From UBA4802 sp964509195 (GTDB lineage: Bacteria > Spirochaetota > UBA4802 > UB4802): a DNA stretch of 64,000 nucleotides. Shown here piece by piece: positions 1 to 7,610 of this stretch (its first letter is position 1; every line of letters starts with the position of its first letter). The notes under the pieces were generated by a model. The model searched no databases and was not told the origin of the DNA. It saw nothing but the letters and a program-made list of their open reading frames with translations. The stretch is from positions 1 through 64,000 of the forward strand of contig CAZDWJ010000012.1 in the NCBI GenBank assembly GCA_964509195.1, read 5' to 3'. The translations under genes were made by a program, and so were the position numbers.

Positions 1-651
1 AGTGGTGATCTGGCTGATTTGAGCAAACAGGTGCGAAAATTACTGGACGCTGAAGGCCTTGAATATGTAAAGATCGTTGCTTCAAATGACCTGGATGAAT
101 TTCGTGTCGATGAACTGCTGCGACAGGGAGCTCCCATTGATGTTTTTGGAGTTGGCACACGGCTTGCAACAGGATACGGTGAATCCGCTCTTTCCGGTGT
201 GTATAAAATGGCTGCAATGGAGAAAAACGGGGCTTTCATCCCCAAAATGAAAGTATCTGATGAAATGTCTAAAGGAACTATTCCATCACGAAAAAATGTA
301 TACCGTTATTTTTCTGCAGACAATACCATGCGTTTTGATATCATCTGTCAGGATGATGAGGTAGTGATTGATGGTGAAGTATATGATATAAAAGGCAACA
401 GGTTCACTGTGGATAAACATCTTGTTTCCCGATGTATGCATGTACCAGTATTTCAGAATGGCACACTTGTGTATTCAAAGCCTTCATTACAGGACATACA
501 GCATTATTGTGCTGTGAACATGCAATCACTCCCAGAATCATTGAAGGATATTTACAACCCGGATGAATATCAGGTATATGTAAGCCCTAAGCTGTATAAT
601 TTAGTGGAATCGATGAGGTCTGCAATCCATAAGGGAACTTCTAAAAGCTAA
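1..651 (+). CDS. pncB: Nicotinate phosphoribosyltransferase, C-terminal part (5' end outside window)
   Basis: Converts nicotinate and PRPP to nicotinate mononucleotide in the NAD salvage pathway, in the cytoplasm. The frame is already open at base 1, where it reads SGDLADLSKQVRKLLD, the end of the conserved RLDSGDL region of this family. It continues with IVASNDLDEFRVDELL and GAPIDVFGVGTRLATG, the phosphate-binding part of the type II phosphoribosyltransferase barrel. About 216 residues are present, so roughly the first half of the protein lies upstream. The TTG at base 19 is not a real start. The next gene begins more than 100 bases downstream behind its own promoter-like sequence, so this probably ends a separate transcript. 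Confidence 0.88.
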   Translation, partial: SGDLADLSKQVRKLLDAEGLEYVKIVASNDLDEFRVDELLRQGAPIDVFGVGTRLATGYGESALSGVYKMAAMEKNGAFIPKMKVSDEMSKGTIPSRKNVYRYFSADNTMRFDIICQDDEVVIDGEVYDIKGNRFTVDKHLVSRCMHVPVFQNGTLVYSKPSLQDIQHYCAVNMQSLPESLKDIYNPDEYQVYVSPKLYNLVESMRSAIHKGTSKS

Positions 652-694
652 ATAATGGAATGAAGAAAATTGATTAAATATGTTTAAATTATAG

Positions 695-722
695 TTGAAG
701 TTGTTGACTTATATACTATAAT
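695..722 (+). promoter_or_regulatory. Putative sigma-70-type promoter for the 769 gene
   Basis: A -35-like TTGAAG (695-700) and a perfect -10 TATAAT (717-722) are separated by 16 bases, 47 bases before the chosen start of the next gene. A second TTGACT at 704-709 lies too close to the -10 to be used with it. No operator is evident. Confidence 0.45.
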
Positions 723-768
723 GTGGTGAGATTAAATTTTATTTCCAAAGGAGGTTTTGTATATACAT

Positions 769-1227
769 ATGAACAATGAAGAAGTAAAAAGCAATCTACC
801 AGGAAATATTACTAAAAGTTTAGTATTAAAGATTGTTATTGTTACGTTACTTGTTGTTTTTGTGTTATGGTTAATTTTCAATATAAAGGATTATGGAAAG
901 GTTAATCTGATACTGTCAAATGAAGAAATTACATCAAGTGATCAAGCTTCGGTGCAGAAGTTTGGTAACAAGGATAAAATTTATTTTTTTATTGATAGAG
1001 TTATCAAGCCATCGTTAGATTGTAATACTGTTACAGTTGTAATTGATTATTTTGAAAATAATTCATTTACACAATATAAGCAGATTACATTTGAAATAGA
1101 TAAAGACTTTAAAAGTCTCAGCACCTATATCCCTCAGGAGTATTTTAAAAGAAATGGGAAATATCAGTTAAAGGCTTTGCTGGATGGTAAACTCATGGCT
1201 ACAAAGGAATTTGAAGTAGAAAAATAA
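769..1227 (+). CDS. Membrane-anchored protein of unknown function
   Basis: A 152-residue protein that I do not recognise. After a short polar start there is one strong hydrophobic segment (SLVLKIVIVTLLVVFVLWLI), followed by about 110 residues that alternate in a beta-like pattern, so it is likely an inner-membrane anchor with a periplasmic beta-rich domain. An AAGGAGG ribosome-binding sequence lies at 748-754. A TTG at 757 is only two bases from it, so I prefer the ATG at 769 (14 bases away, rather long). It is followed after 18 bases by another envelope gene on the same strand and is probably cotranscribed with it. Confidence 0.6.
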   Translation: MNNEEVKSNLPGNITKSLVLKIVIVTLLVVFVLWLIFNIKDYGKVNLILSNEEITSSDQASVQKFGNKDKIYFFIDRVIKPSLDCNTVTVVIDYFENNSFTQYKQITFEIDKDFKSLSTYIPQEYFKRNGKYQLKALLDGKLMATKEFEVEK

Positions 1228-1245
1228 AAATGCTGAAGGTGTGCA

Positions 1246-2325
1246 ATGAAACGATTTTTTTATATTATTTGTTTTTTAATGATTATACCTGCTTCAGATA
1301 GTTTTGCTGACCAGTTGACAGCTGATAGAGCTATACAGGAAAACAAGGAATTTATTGAATTCATGGATGTGCCCATCTCAAATTTTGGAGATAAGTACAA
1401 AGAAACATTTAAAGATATTTACCAGATACATTTTAATGCTGAAGTAGCATATTTACAATCTGATTATAACAGGGCTTTCAGGAATGTATATGAATCACAA
1501 AAAAAACAGGCCGACCTGTATTCACAGCTGGTTCGTGACTACCTTGAAGAAACAAAGAAGTTTCTGGATTCAATATCCCCTGAAGTGATTAAGTCCAAAA
1601 ATAAAAAGGCACGGCTTTACCTCAATTTAGCATATAGAGACCGCGAAGTAGCACGCACCCATCATACTGTAGCAGATGCATCAAATCCAAAATTGTGTTC
1701 TAATAAGATATATAAATATATTGAAGCAATAAAGGTCCTGCGCCGTGCGCGCAGATATGCCTTTTTAGCCATGTTTGAATCTCAAACCGAAGAAACAAAG
1801 AAAAAAATCTATAACCACCTTTTTGAGATAGAACGTGAAAAGGGAAATTTATTCTATGTCAGGTTTATTTCTAAAACTGAGCAGGAAATAATTGACGAGA
1901 TGCAAAAAGAATATTATGATGTACAGATATCGGGTGTGGGTGCACAGGCTTCAAAACAGGAAGAAACATATGAAAAGCGTATAGAGAAAAGAGTGCGTTT
2001 CAGAGATGAGAGAAGGGTTGCTGAATATCTTTTAACAGCAGAATTTGAAAAGGCTGAGCCAATAATCCGTGATTATGTTAAGGATTTTAATTTCAATCTT
2101 ATTGTGGCAACTATTGAATATTTAGTGGTAAATAAATCACCTGTAACAGGTAATTATACCGTTGAACATCTAAAACGATATCATGATGATAATTACTCCC
2201 GTTACTTTAGTCCTTCTACACTTAATGCTTTTGCCGGAGATATGAAAGTTATTGATGCAATAGAAAAAAAGTCTGAAGGAAAATCAGAGGGAGAAAAGCC
2301 TCAGACAGAGAGCAAGCAAAAGTAA
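1246..2325 (+). CDS. Secreted alpha-helical protein of unknown function
   Basis: A 359-residue protein with a clear N-terminal signal peptide (MKRFFYIICFLMIIPA...DSFA, cleavage probably after FADQ or nearby). The mature part is strongly helical and rich in Lys, Glu, Tyr and Arg, with TPR- or coiled-coil-like stretches such as YIEAIKVLRRARRYAFLAMF. It has a low-complexity Ser/Glu/Lys tail from about residue 340. No catalytic motif is visible. It sits in a same-strand run (769 to 4864) of unknown envelope proteins followed by an HDOD protein. A periplasmic structural or assembly role is possible but is only inference. Confidence 0.6.
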   Translation: MKRFFYIICFLMIIPASDSFADQLTADRAIQENKEFIEFMDVPISNFGDKYKETFKDIYQIHFNAEVAYLQSDYNRAFRNVYESQKKQADLYSQLVRDYLEETKKFLDSISPEVIKSKNKKARLYLNLAYRDREVARTHHTVADASNPKLCSNKIYKYIEAIKVLRRARRYAFLAMFESQTEETKKKIYNHLFEIEREKGNLFYVRFISKTEQEIIDEMQKEYYDVQISGVGAQASKQEETYEKRIEKRVRFRDERRVAEYLLTAEFEKAEPIIRDYVKDFNFNLIVATIEYLVVNKSPVTGNYTVEHLKRYHDDNYSRYFSPSTLNAFAGDMKVIDAIEKKSEGKSEGEKPQTESKQK

Positions 2326-2384
2326 AAGGTGTAATCAGTATCAGGCAAAAAGCAATATATTATTAACGTACAGGAAGGCTTTAT

Positions 2385-2636
2385 ATGGATAATTCTGAGT
2401 TGCTCAATTCAATACACCGGAGGATGATGAACGAATTGCTGAATCATTCTCAGGGTAGATCAAGCGCGCCTAAGCTGAAAGAGATTATTGCCATAGACCA
2501 GAACTTGCGGAAAGAAATAGCAGACCTTTATGTACGCCTGGTGGAACTAGGTGATAAAGAAATGGCAATTAATATATTGTCCGATCATGTTGCCATAATG
2601 GTGGAGATGATAGTAAGTTTCAAAACAGAAAAATAA
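2385..2636 (+). CDS. Small cytoplasmic helical protein, unknown
   Basis: An 83-residue protein preceded by AGGAAGG about eight bases before the ATG. It has no signal peptide or membrane segment and is predicted to be mostly helical (LKEIIAIDQNLRKEIADLYVRL). The coding context is good: 59 bases after the previous gene and 21 before the next, all on one strand. I do not recognise the family. Confidence 0.55.
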   Translation: MDNSELLNSIHRRMMNELLNHSQGRSSAPKLKEIIAIDQNLRKEIADLYVRLVELGDKEMAINILSDHVAIMVEMIVSFKTEK

Positions 2637-2657
2637 AAAGTTTTCAGGGGTACAGTT

Positions 2658-3005
2658 ATGAAAAAACTCATTATTGCTATTCTTGGAATATTGCTTATAT
2701 CATGTGCCGGTGAAGAATTTGGTGGTCTGGGAATTGAAGTGCCTGCAGGCCCTGAGAAGGTTGGGAAAGACAGGCCATTTATTATTGCAAGTGTGTATGA
2801 AGGCGGGCCAGGGCAAAAGGCCGGGATTAAAGAAGGAGACATTATCATCTCAGTTGATGGAGTCCCCGTTGAAGGTTTGCAGTATGATTATATTGTGACA
2901 AATCTGTTGCGTGGCAAAGTTGGGAGCGTTGTAACACTGGAAATTAAACGGGGTGATACCTTAATGCTATTTAGGGTTATGCGAGGAAAAATTGTTTTAA
3001 AGTAA
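2658..3005 (+). CDS. PDZ-domain lipoprotein
   Basis: A 115-residue protein. Residues 1-16 are a lipoprotein signal ending in the lipobox LLISC, so Cys16 should be acylated and the protein exported to an envelope membrane. The rest is a single PDZ fold: a GLGIEV carboxylate-binding-loop equivalent, then ASVYEGGPGQKAGIKEGDII and ISVDGVPVEGL, as in the PDZ domains of DegP and Ctp proteases. There is no protease domain, so it is probably a peptide- or protein-binding adaptor. An antisense ORF of similar length at this locus is a shadow. Confidence 0.75.
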   Translation: MKKLIIAILGILLISCAGEEFGGLGIEVPAGPEKVGKDRPFIIASVYEGGPGQKAGIKEGDIIISVDGVPVEGLQYDYIVTNLLRGKVGSVVTLEIKRGDTLMLFRVMRGKIVLK

Positions 3006-3010
3006 AACTC

Positions 3011-3103
3011 ATGAAGAAGGTTATAGATACCATAATAATAGTTTTTTCTGTTCTTTTCTGGATTGTTATTATAACAGATTATATATACTGGTTTATATAT
3101 TGA
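3011..3103 (+). CDS. Possible 30-residue single-span membrane peptide
   Basis: An ATG six bases after the PDZ gene opens a 30-codon frame ending in TGA. It starts MKKVID and is almost entirely hydrophobic and aromatic, as in small membrane proteins. No good ribosome-binding site lies before it, so it would rely on translational coupling. It could also be chance. Confidence 0.3.
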   Translation: MKKVIDTIIIVFSVLFWIVIITDYIYWFIY

Positions 3104-3140
3104 GAAATAAAATGGCTGATAACGGCAAGCGGGGTAGTTA

Positions 3141-3989
3141 ATGGCTCAAAACATAGTTGCCAAGGTTAAAGACTCAATTGAAAAAATGCCTCCATTGTCT
3201 CCTGTTGTGCATAAAATTATTATTGTGGCAAACGATGTTACATCCTCTGCACAGCATTTAACAGATGTTATTCAGCTTGATCCGGTATTGACTGCAAAAG
3301 TTATCCGTATGGTTAACTCAGCATATTTTGGCCTTCCACAGGAAATTAAGTCGCTAAAGCAGGCTGTGGTCATGCTAGGCATCAACACCATAAAAAATGT
3401 AGCATTATCATCTGCATTAATGGGAAAGATTTCCTTAAAAAAAGGAGCAATTGATCCTGAAGAGTTCTGGAAGCATTCTATTGGTGTCGCGGTTGCATCC
3501 AAACTTATTGCACAGCGGCTGGGGATTGACAAAAAGCTTTTAGAGGAGTTTTTTATTGCTGGGCTTATTCACGATATAGGAAAGGTCTTGATGAATAATT
3601 TTTTTCCTGATGAAATGAAACTCATAATTGAAACATCTCAATCAAAAGGTGGGTTAATTATTGATATTGAAAAAAATATTTTGGGTTTAACGCATGAAGA
3701 GATAGGTATTGCAATTGGCAAAAAGTGGAACTTTGAGAATAATCTTCTGTATGCCGTTGGTACTCATCACCGCACAGTATTTAAAGGTGATTCAGCAATC
3801 TATTCTATGGTTGTCCATATTGCAGATACTTTTGCTAAAGTTTTAAAAGTTGGTTTTAGTGGAAATTACGTGATTGACCCTATTGATGAAACTATATGGC
3901 AAACACTGAATATTAATGAAGAGATAGTCTTTGAGGCACTATCTCCTCTAAATGATGAGATACAGAAGGCAAAGTTGTTTTTGCAATGA
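3141..3989 (+). CDS. HDOD domain protein
   Basis: A 282-residue single-domain HDOD protein, the regulatory relative of HD hydrolases often found in chemotaxis, c-di-GMP and stress circuits. Family marks are the opening KMPPLSPVVHKIIIVAND, then LDPVLTAKVIRMVNSAYFG, LKQAVVMLGINTIKNVAL, and the HD-like sequence GLIHDIGKVL, with a further conserved His in GTHHR. It is cytoplasmic, with no membrane segment. It overlaps the next gene by four bases (ATGA), so the two are translationally coupled. A second member of the family lies at 48.2 kb. Confidence 0.85.
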   Translation: MAQNIVAKVKDSIEKMPPLSPVVHKIIIVANDVTSSAQHLTDVIQLDPVLTAKVIRMVNSAYFGLPQEIKSLKQAVVMLGINTIKNVALSSALMGKISLKKGAIDPEEFWKHSIGVAVASKLIAQRLGIDKKLLEEFFIAGLIHDIGKVLMNNFFPDEMKLIIETSQSKGGLIIDIEKNILGLTHEEIGIAIGKKWNFENNLLYAVGTHHRTVFKGDSAIYSMVVHIADTFAKVLKVGFSGNYVIDPIDETIWQTLNINEEIVFEALSPLNDEIQKAKLFLQ

Positions 3990-4864
3990 GTGCGCTGACA
4001 GTTACATTCTGGGGTGTAAGGGGCTCCATTCCTGTTCCTGGTCCTGATACAATGAAATATGGGGGGAATACGGCCTGCTTGGAACTTCGTTCAGATGCAG
4101 GTGACTGGATAGTATTTGATGCCGGAACGGGGCTTAGAGTGCTTGGCGAATCACTGGATTTATCCAAACAATATACGGTTAATTTATGTATTTCTCATCC
4201 TCACTGGGACCACATCAATGGCTTTCCGTTTTTCCCTGTTATCTATATCCCTGGGAATACTGTCAATATTTATGGCCCTGGAACTTTTGAAAAGAGCTTA
4301 GAGGAGATAATACGAGGCCAGATGCAGTACAGTTATTTTCCGGTACGCACTGATGAGTTACGTGCAAGTTTGCATTTTTACGAGATAAAGAATAACCAGT
4401 TTACTATAGGTAATTTTAAAGTATATACACATCTGCTCAATCATCCGGTAACATGCTATGGGTACAAAGTTGTATATAAGGATAAGGTTTTTGTATATCT
4501 GGGCGACAATGAGCCATATTATAATGTGTACAAGGATAATGATCCGGAAGTAGTGGCATTTGCAAAACAGATGAATGAACAACTGATTGAATTTGTCAAA
4601 GGTGCTAGTGTATTAGTATCAGATGCACAGTATATCCCGGCCGAGTATCCAAAGAAAACGGGCTGGGGGCATAGCACCACACACCATGTCATTAATTTGG
4701 CACTTAAAGCTAAAGTAAAAACATTGTTTTTATTTCACCATGAACCATTACGTAAAGACAAGGAAATGGATGCGATAGTTACTCATTACAGGAATGTGCT
4801 AATGAAAAAGGGTTTGTCACTTGAGCTGTTTGCTGCAGCAGAAAGGGAATCATATACATTTTAG
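3986..4864 (+). CDS. Metallo-beta-lactamase-fold hydrolase (class II cAMP phosphodiesterase-like)
   Basis: A 292-residue cytoplasmic metal-dependent hydrolase. It begins TVTFWGVRGSIPVPG and KYGGNTACLEL, the usual opening of the group annotated as MBL-fold hydrolases related to PdeA/RNase Z-type phosphodiesterases. The zinc-binding signature HPHWDH (HxHxDH) is present, with later ligands in GHSTTHH and LFLFHHEP. The substrate cannot be told from sequence; a cyclic nucleotide or other phosphodiester is possible. It is coupled to the HDOD gene, and this HDOD plus MBL pair suggests a signalling role. It converges without a gap on the diguanylate cyclase gene. Confidence 0.8.
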   Translation: MSALTVTFWGVRGSIPVPGPDTMKYGGNTACLELRSDAGDWIVFDAGTGLRVLGESLDLSKQYTVNLCISHPHWDHINGFPFFPVIYIPGNTVNIYGPGTFEKSLEEIIRGQMQYSYFPVRTDELRASLHFYEIKNNQFTIGNFKVYTHLLNHPVTCYGYKVVYKDKVFVYLGDNEPYYNVYKDNDPEVVAFAKQMNEQLIEFVKGASVLVSDAQYIPAEYPKKTGWGHSTTHHVINLALKAKVKTLFLFHHEPLRKDKEMDAIVTHYRNVLMKKGLSLELFAAAERESYTF

Positions 4865-5797
4865 TTATTCGTAAATAATTGTATTCCTGCCTGAATTTTT
4901 TGCCTTATAGAGATTGTCATCTACTTTTTTTATTATGTCATCAACCGTCTCAAATTTTTCCACCATGTCTTTGATTGACACTATGCCTATGCTTGCTGTT
5001 ACTGTAAATGAAATATTGCGGTAAGAGTGCTCTGTCTCCATGATTTCCTGTTTCATCCGTTTTGCTACATTCATTGCATCATCGGGTTTTGTTTCGGGTA
5101 GTATAACCATGAATTCTTCACCACCATAACGAAATGCCAGGTCAGAATCGCGCAGCTGGTTAATTACTATTGACGATATTTTACGTAAAACAATATCCCC
5201 AACCTGATGGCCATACTTATCGTTTACTGATTTAAAATGATCAATATCCAGCATTAAAAGCGATAAATCCCGATTATATCGCTTGGCGCGTTTAAACTCA
5301 AGATCAATCTGTTCTATGAAATATCTCCTGTTGTAAAGACCTGTTAATGGATCTGTAATAGAAAGCCACTTTAATATTTCAGTACGCTGTTCAACCATCT
5401 CTTCAAGGTTATTTGAATATTTTTCCAGCAATTTTTTTGATTGGATCAATTCATTAACTATTGCATCTTTTTCCCGCAACAGAGAATCTGATTTTGTTTT
5501 AAATTGTTTTAGCTGTTGTTTCAACTGAATAAAAACTTCTTTTGAGAAAAGGTCCGTGTATGTATATTCTGCATTAACGAGCGATTGGATTGAACGCAAC
5601 AGAAGTACGAAAGGCCTGGCGGCAAACAGTGTCATATAAACACTTACAATAATATTTATTGCAATAATGCCGGCGATAGTGATGGAAGTGAAACTGATAG
5701 CATTTAGTACATAAAGAAATATGCAGACAGATCCTGTCAGTACTAAATTATAGAAAAGAAATTTTGTAAAAAGCAATAGTGTAGTTTTATGGTGCAT
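4865..5797 (-). CDS. Membrane-bound diguanylate cyclase (GGDEF)
   Basis: Makes c-di-GMP from two GTP. The 310 residues hold two N-terminal membrane helices (about 10-31 and 38-58), a membrane-proximal HAMP-like stretch, a coiled coil (about 88-145) and a full GGDEF domain from DPLTGLYNRRYF (149). The active site is GGEEF (225-229), and an intact inhibitory RxxD site (RDSD, 216-219) lies just before it, so it should be active and subject to product inhibition. No sensor domain other than the membrane region is present. The histone-deacetylase-like gene lies 14 bases upstream on the same strand and may be cotranscribed. Confidence 0.9.
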   Translation of the reverse strand: MHHKTTLLLFTKFLFYNLVLTGSVCIFLYVLNAISFTSITIAGIIAINIIVSVYMTLFAARPFVLLLRSIQSLVNAEYTYTDLFSKEVFIQLKQQLKQFKTKSDSLLREKDAIVNELIQSKKLLEKYSNNLEEMVEQRTEILKWLSITDPLTGLYNRRYFIEQIDLEFKRAKRYNRDLSLLMLDIDHFKSVNDKYGHQVGDIVLRKISSIVINQLRDSDLAFRYGGEEFMVILPETKPDDAMNVAKRMKQEIMETEHSYRNISFTVTASIGIVSIKDMVEKFETVDDIIKKVDDNLYKAKNSGRNTIIYE

Positions 5798-5811
5798 ACA
5801 AAAAAGCCTTA

Positions 5812-6591
5812 TCAGTCATAAAGGCCGTTGCGGATGCCTTCGATGAGTGCAATTACATTCTTCCCTAAATCAGGGATATAGTAGCCACCTTCCAGAATGG
5901 CAAATATATGGCCTTTACAGTAATGTTTTGCATGTGTTCCTGCTATCTGTCCTAATGTATGGTAGTCCTGAGTTGAAAGGTTTGCTCCCCAATCTTTTAT
6001 GTACTGGTCAAACCCTGCACTGATACCCAGTATATCAGCACTGCCACATTGCTGCAACCGTGTTTTTGTTTCATTTACAAAATCAACAGAATTTGATGAC
6101 TGAATATTAAGTACAGGGACATTCACATTGGATTTGAAAATTGCATCGGTACCGTCCCCAAAATGCAGGTCAATATCAAGTATAATAGCTTTCTGGATAA
6201 CATTATCAGCAAGTAGCCTCTTTATGGCAATCCCCATATTGTTAAAGTAGCAGAATCCCCAGTTGTGGTCAGGATTGGCATGATGTCCGGGAGGACGTAT
6301 CACTGCAAAACAGGGTTTTCCTTCCAAGGCAAGCCTTGCAGCGGTGAGTGCTCCACCAGCAGAAAGTTTTGCAACAGGAAATCGCACCTCATCCTGTTTT
6401 TCCATAATAAGCAGTCCTTCAGAATGGCAAAGGAGTATATCATCATCGGTGCAGGTTTCAGGGGTAATTATCGGGTAACTGTCGCCCAGATCCTTCATGA
6501 TTTGCTGTACACGTTGTGGTTTTTCCACTGATGCTGTAACATAGTTTGTTGTGTATAAAGGATGATAGATAATATAAAAAGGACGTTGCAT
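5812..6591 (-). CDS. Histone deacetylase-family amidohydrolase (AcuC/acetylpolyamine type)
   Basis: A 259-residue zinc amidohydrolase of the arginase/deacetylase fold, which removes acyl groups from amines. Family residues are visible: RPPGHHANPDHNWGFCYFNN (the charge-relay His pair), DIDLHFGDGT (zinc Asp and His), SAGFDQY (zinc Asp) and EGGYY. It is shorter than AcuC or Hos-type enzymes (300-380 residues), as is usual for compact bacterial members. The substrate is unknown; acetylpolyamines or acetyl-lysine proteins are candidates. Acetyl-CoA-linked genes are plentiful elsewhere in the window but not adjacent. Confidence 0.85.
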   Translation of the reverse strand: MQRPFYIIYHPLYTTNYVTASVEKPQRVQQIMKDLGDSYPIITPETCTDDDILLCHSEGLLIMEKQDEVRFPVAKLSAGGALTAARLALEGKPCFAVIRPPGHHANPDHNWGFCYFNNMGIAIKRLLADNVIQKAIILDIDLHFGDGTDAIFKSNVNVPVLNIQSSNSVDFVNETKTRLQQCGSADILGISAGFDQYIKDWGANLSTQDYHTLGQIAGTHAKHYCKGHIFAILEGGYYIPDLGKNVIALIEGIRNGLYD

Positions 6592-6997
6592 AACAGTACT
6601 CCGTTAATGAAAAGTAGAATGTATTCTTTACCGCCAGATTCCAATCCCTCTCTTGTTTAATCATAGAGAATTATTGGTTATGAGGCGTGAAATATTTTCA
6701 TCATTTTTGGCAACTGCAGAGCAATCAAGAGTCAATCAAAATAAAATTATATCATAATCATTGCTATCTCAATGCCAATAATACAGTGGGAGATAGGCAA
6801 TGCTTATTAAAAAGAAATCCTTAAAAAGAGCAAACTCGTTGATGAATAGAGAGTGAAAAATCTTAGATTCTTCACTCAGATAGCACCACGACATACAATG
6901 ACACAATATACAAAGGATTGCCACATATTAATACTATTAACACATGTAATACAATTATTGTTTGTTTATATGATATATGAGTGAGAAAAAAATGTCA
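6592..6997. other. Gene-free stretch with an imperfect hairpin repeat
   Basis: No convincing gene. It holds a 12-base inverted repeat at 6851-6877 (GAGTGAAAAATC / GATTCTTCACTC, loop TTA, one mismatch), followed by sequence ending ACATACAATGACA. This resembles a worn copy of the AGATTCTTC...CAGAATGACA hairpin elements scattered between genes in many bacteria. Confidence 0.4.
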
Positions 6998-7020
6998 AAC
7001 GACTTTTTAAAAAGGTCGTT
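6985..7020 (-). terminator. Rho-independent terminator overlapping the end of the 7007 gene
   Basis: On the minus strand, AACGAC ... GTCGTT arms (6998-7020) enclose an A/T-rich core and are followed by TGACATTTTTTT. The stem overlaps the last codons and the stop of the preceding gene. Confidence 0.6.
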
Positions 7021-7594
7021 CTTTTACATTAAACTGCCACAGTTCAACCAATTTTTCAAATTCCTTGTCTTTTGGTTTGCCTTCATACGCTTTGTTACGC
7101 CGTTTTATAAGATACATCACTGTGCTGTCTTCCAGTAAAAATTTCTCTCCTAGTTGATTGAGTTTACGGATACAGTAATTGAGATTATATGTCTGGAAAT
7201 CGCCTATATACTGAGAGGATGCTATAGTTGGTTCAAATTTCATTAAAAGTTCAGTAAAGTATAACGCAAGTCGCCACGAATCATTACTACCGCCAAAGCC
7301 TGATTTAAAATACATGCTCAGCTTTTCATATAAATTAATGTTATGATAATATGATTCAAAAACTATGGAGATTAATTCAGGAAACAGGTTAGTTATCTCT
7401 ATTATATCAATTGGCTCATTGTGGCTTTTAAAATAATCAAATATCTTTTTGCTTGTTTCATTATCAAGTGGCTCTGGGTCTATAAGCTCAATGAACATGT
7501 CCTTTATTATGGTGCGGACTTTCCCAGCTTTTTTCAGGTATATCTCTATTTCAACTGGCTCAACGTAATAGTTTATTGTATCCTTTACTTCCAT
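7007..7594 (-). CDS. Unknown cytoplasmic protein
   Basis: A 195-residue protein without signal peptide or membrane helix. The N-terminal 30 residues are beta-like (YYVEPVEIEIYLKKAGKV) and the rest is helical, with charged surfaces. I do not recognise a family. It starts 16 bases after the LysM membrane protein gene on the same strand and so is likely its operon partner and the last gene of the transcript. Confidence 0.6.
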   Translation of the reverse strand: MEVKDTINYYVEPVEIEIYLKKAGKVRTIIKDMFIELIDPEPLDNETSKKIFDYFKSHNEPIDIIEITNLFPELISIVFESYYHNINLYEKLSMYFKSGFGGSNDSWRLALYFTELLMKFEPTIASSQYIGDFQTYNLNYCIRKLNQLGEKFLLEDSTVMYLIKRRNKAYEGKPKDKEFEKLVELWQFNVKERPF

Positions 7595-7610
7595 TTATGC
7601 AACAGCGCCT

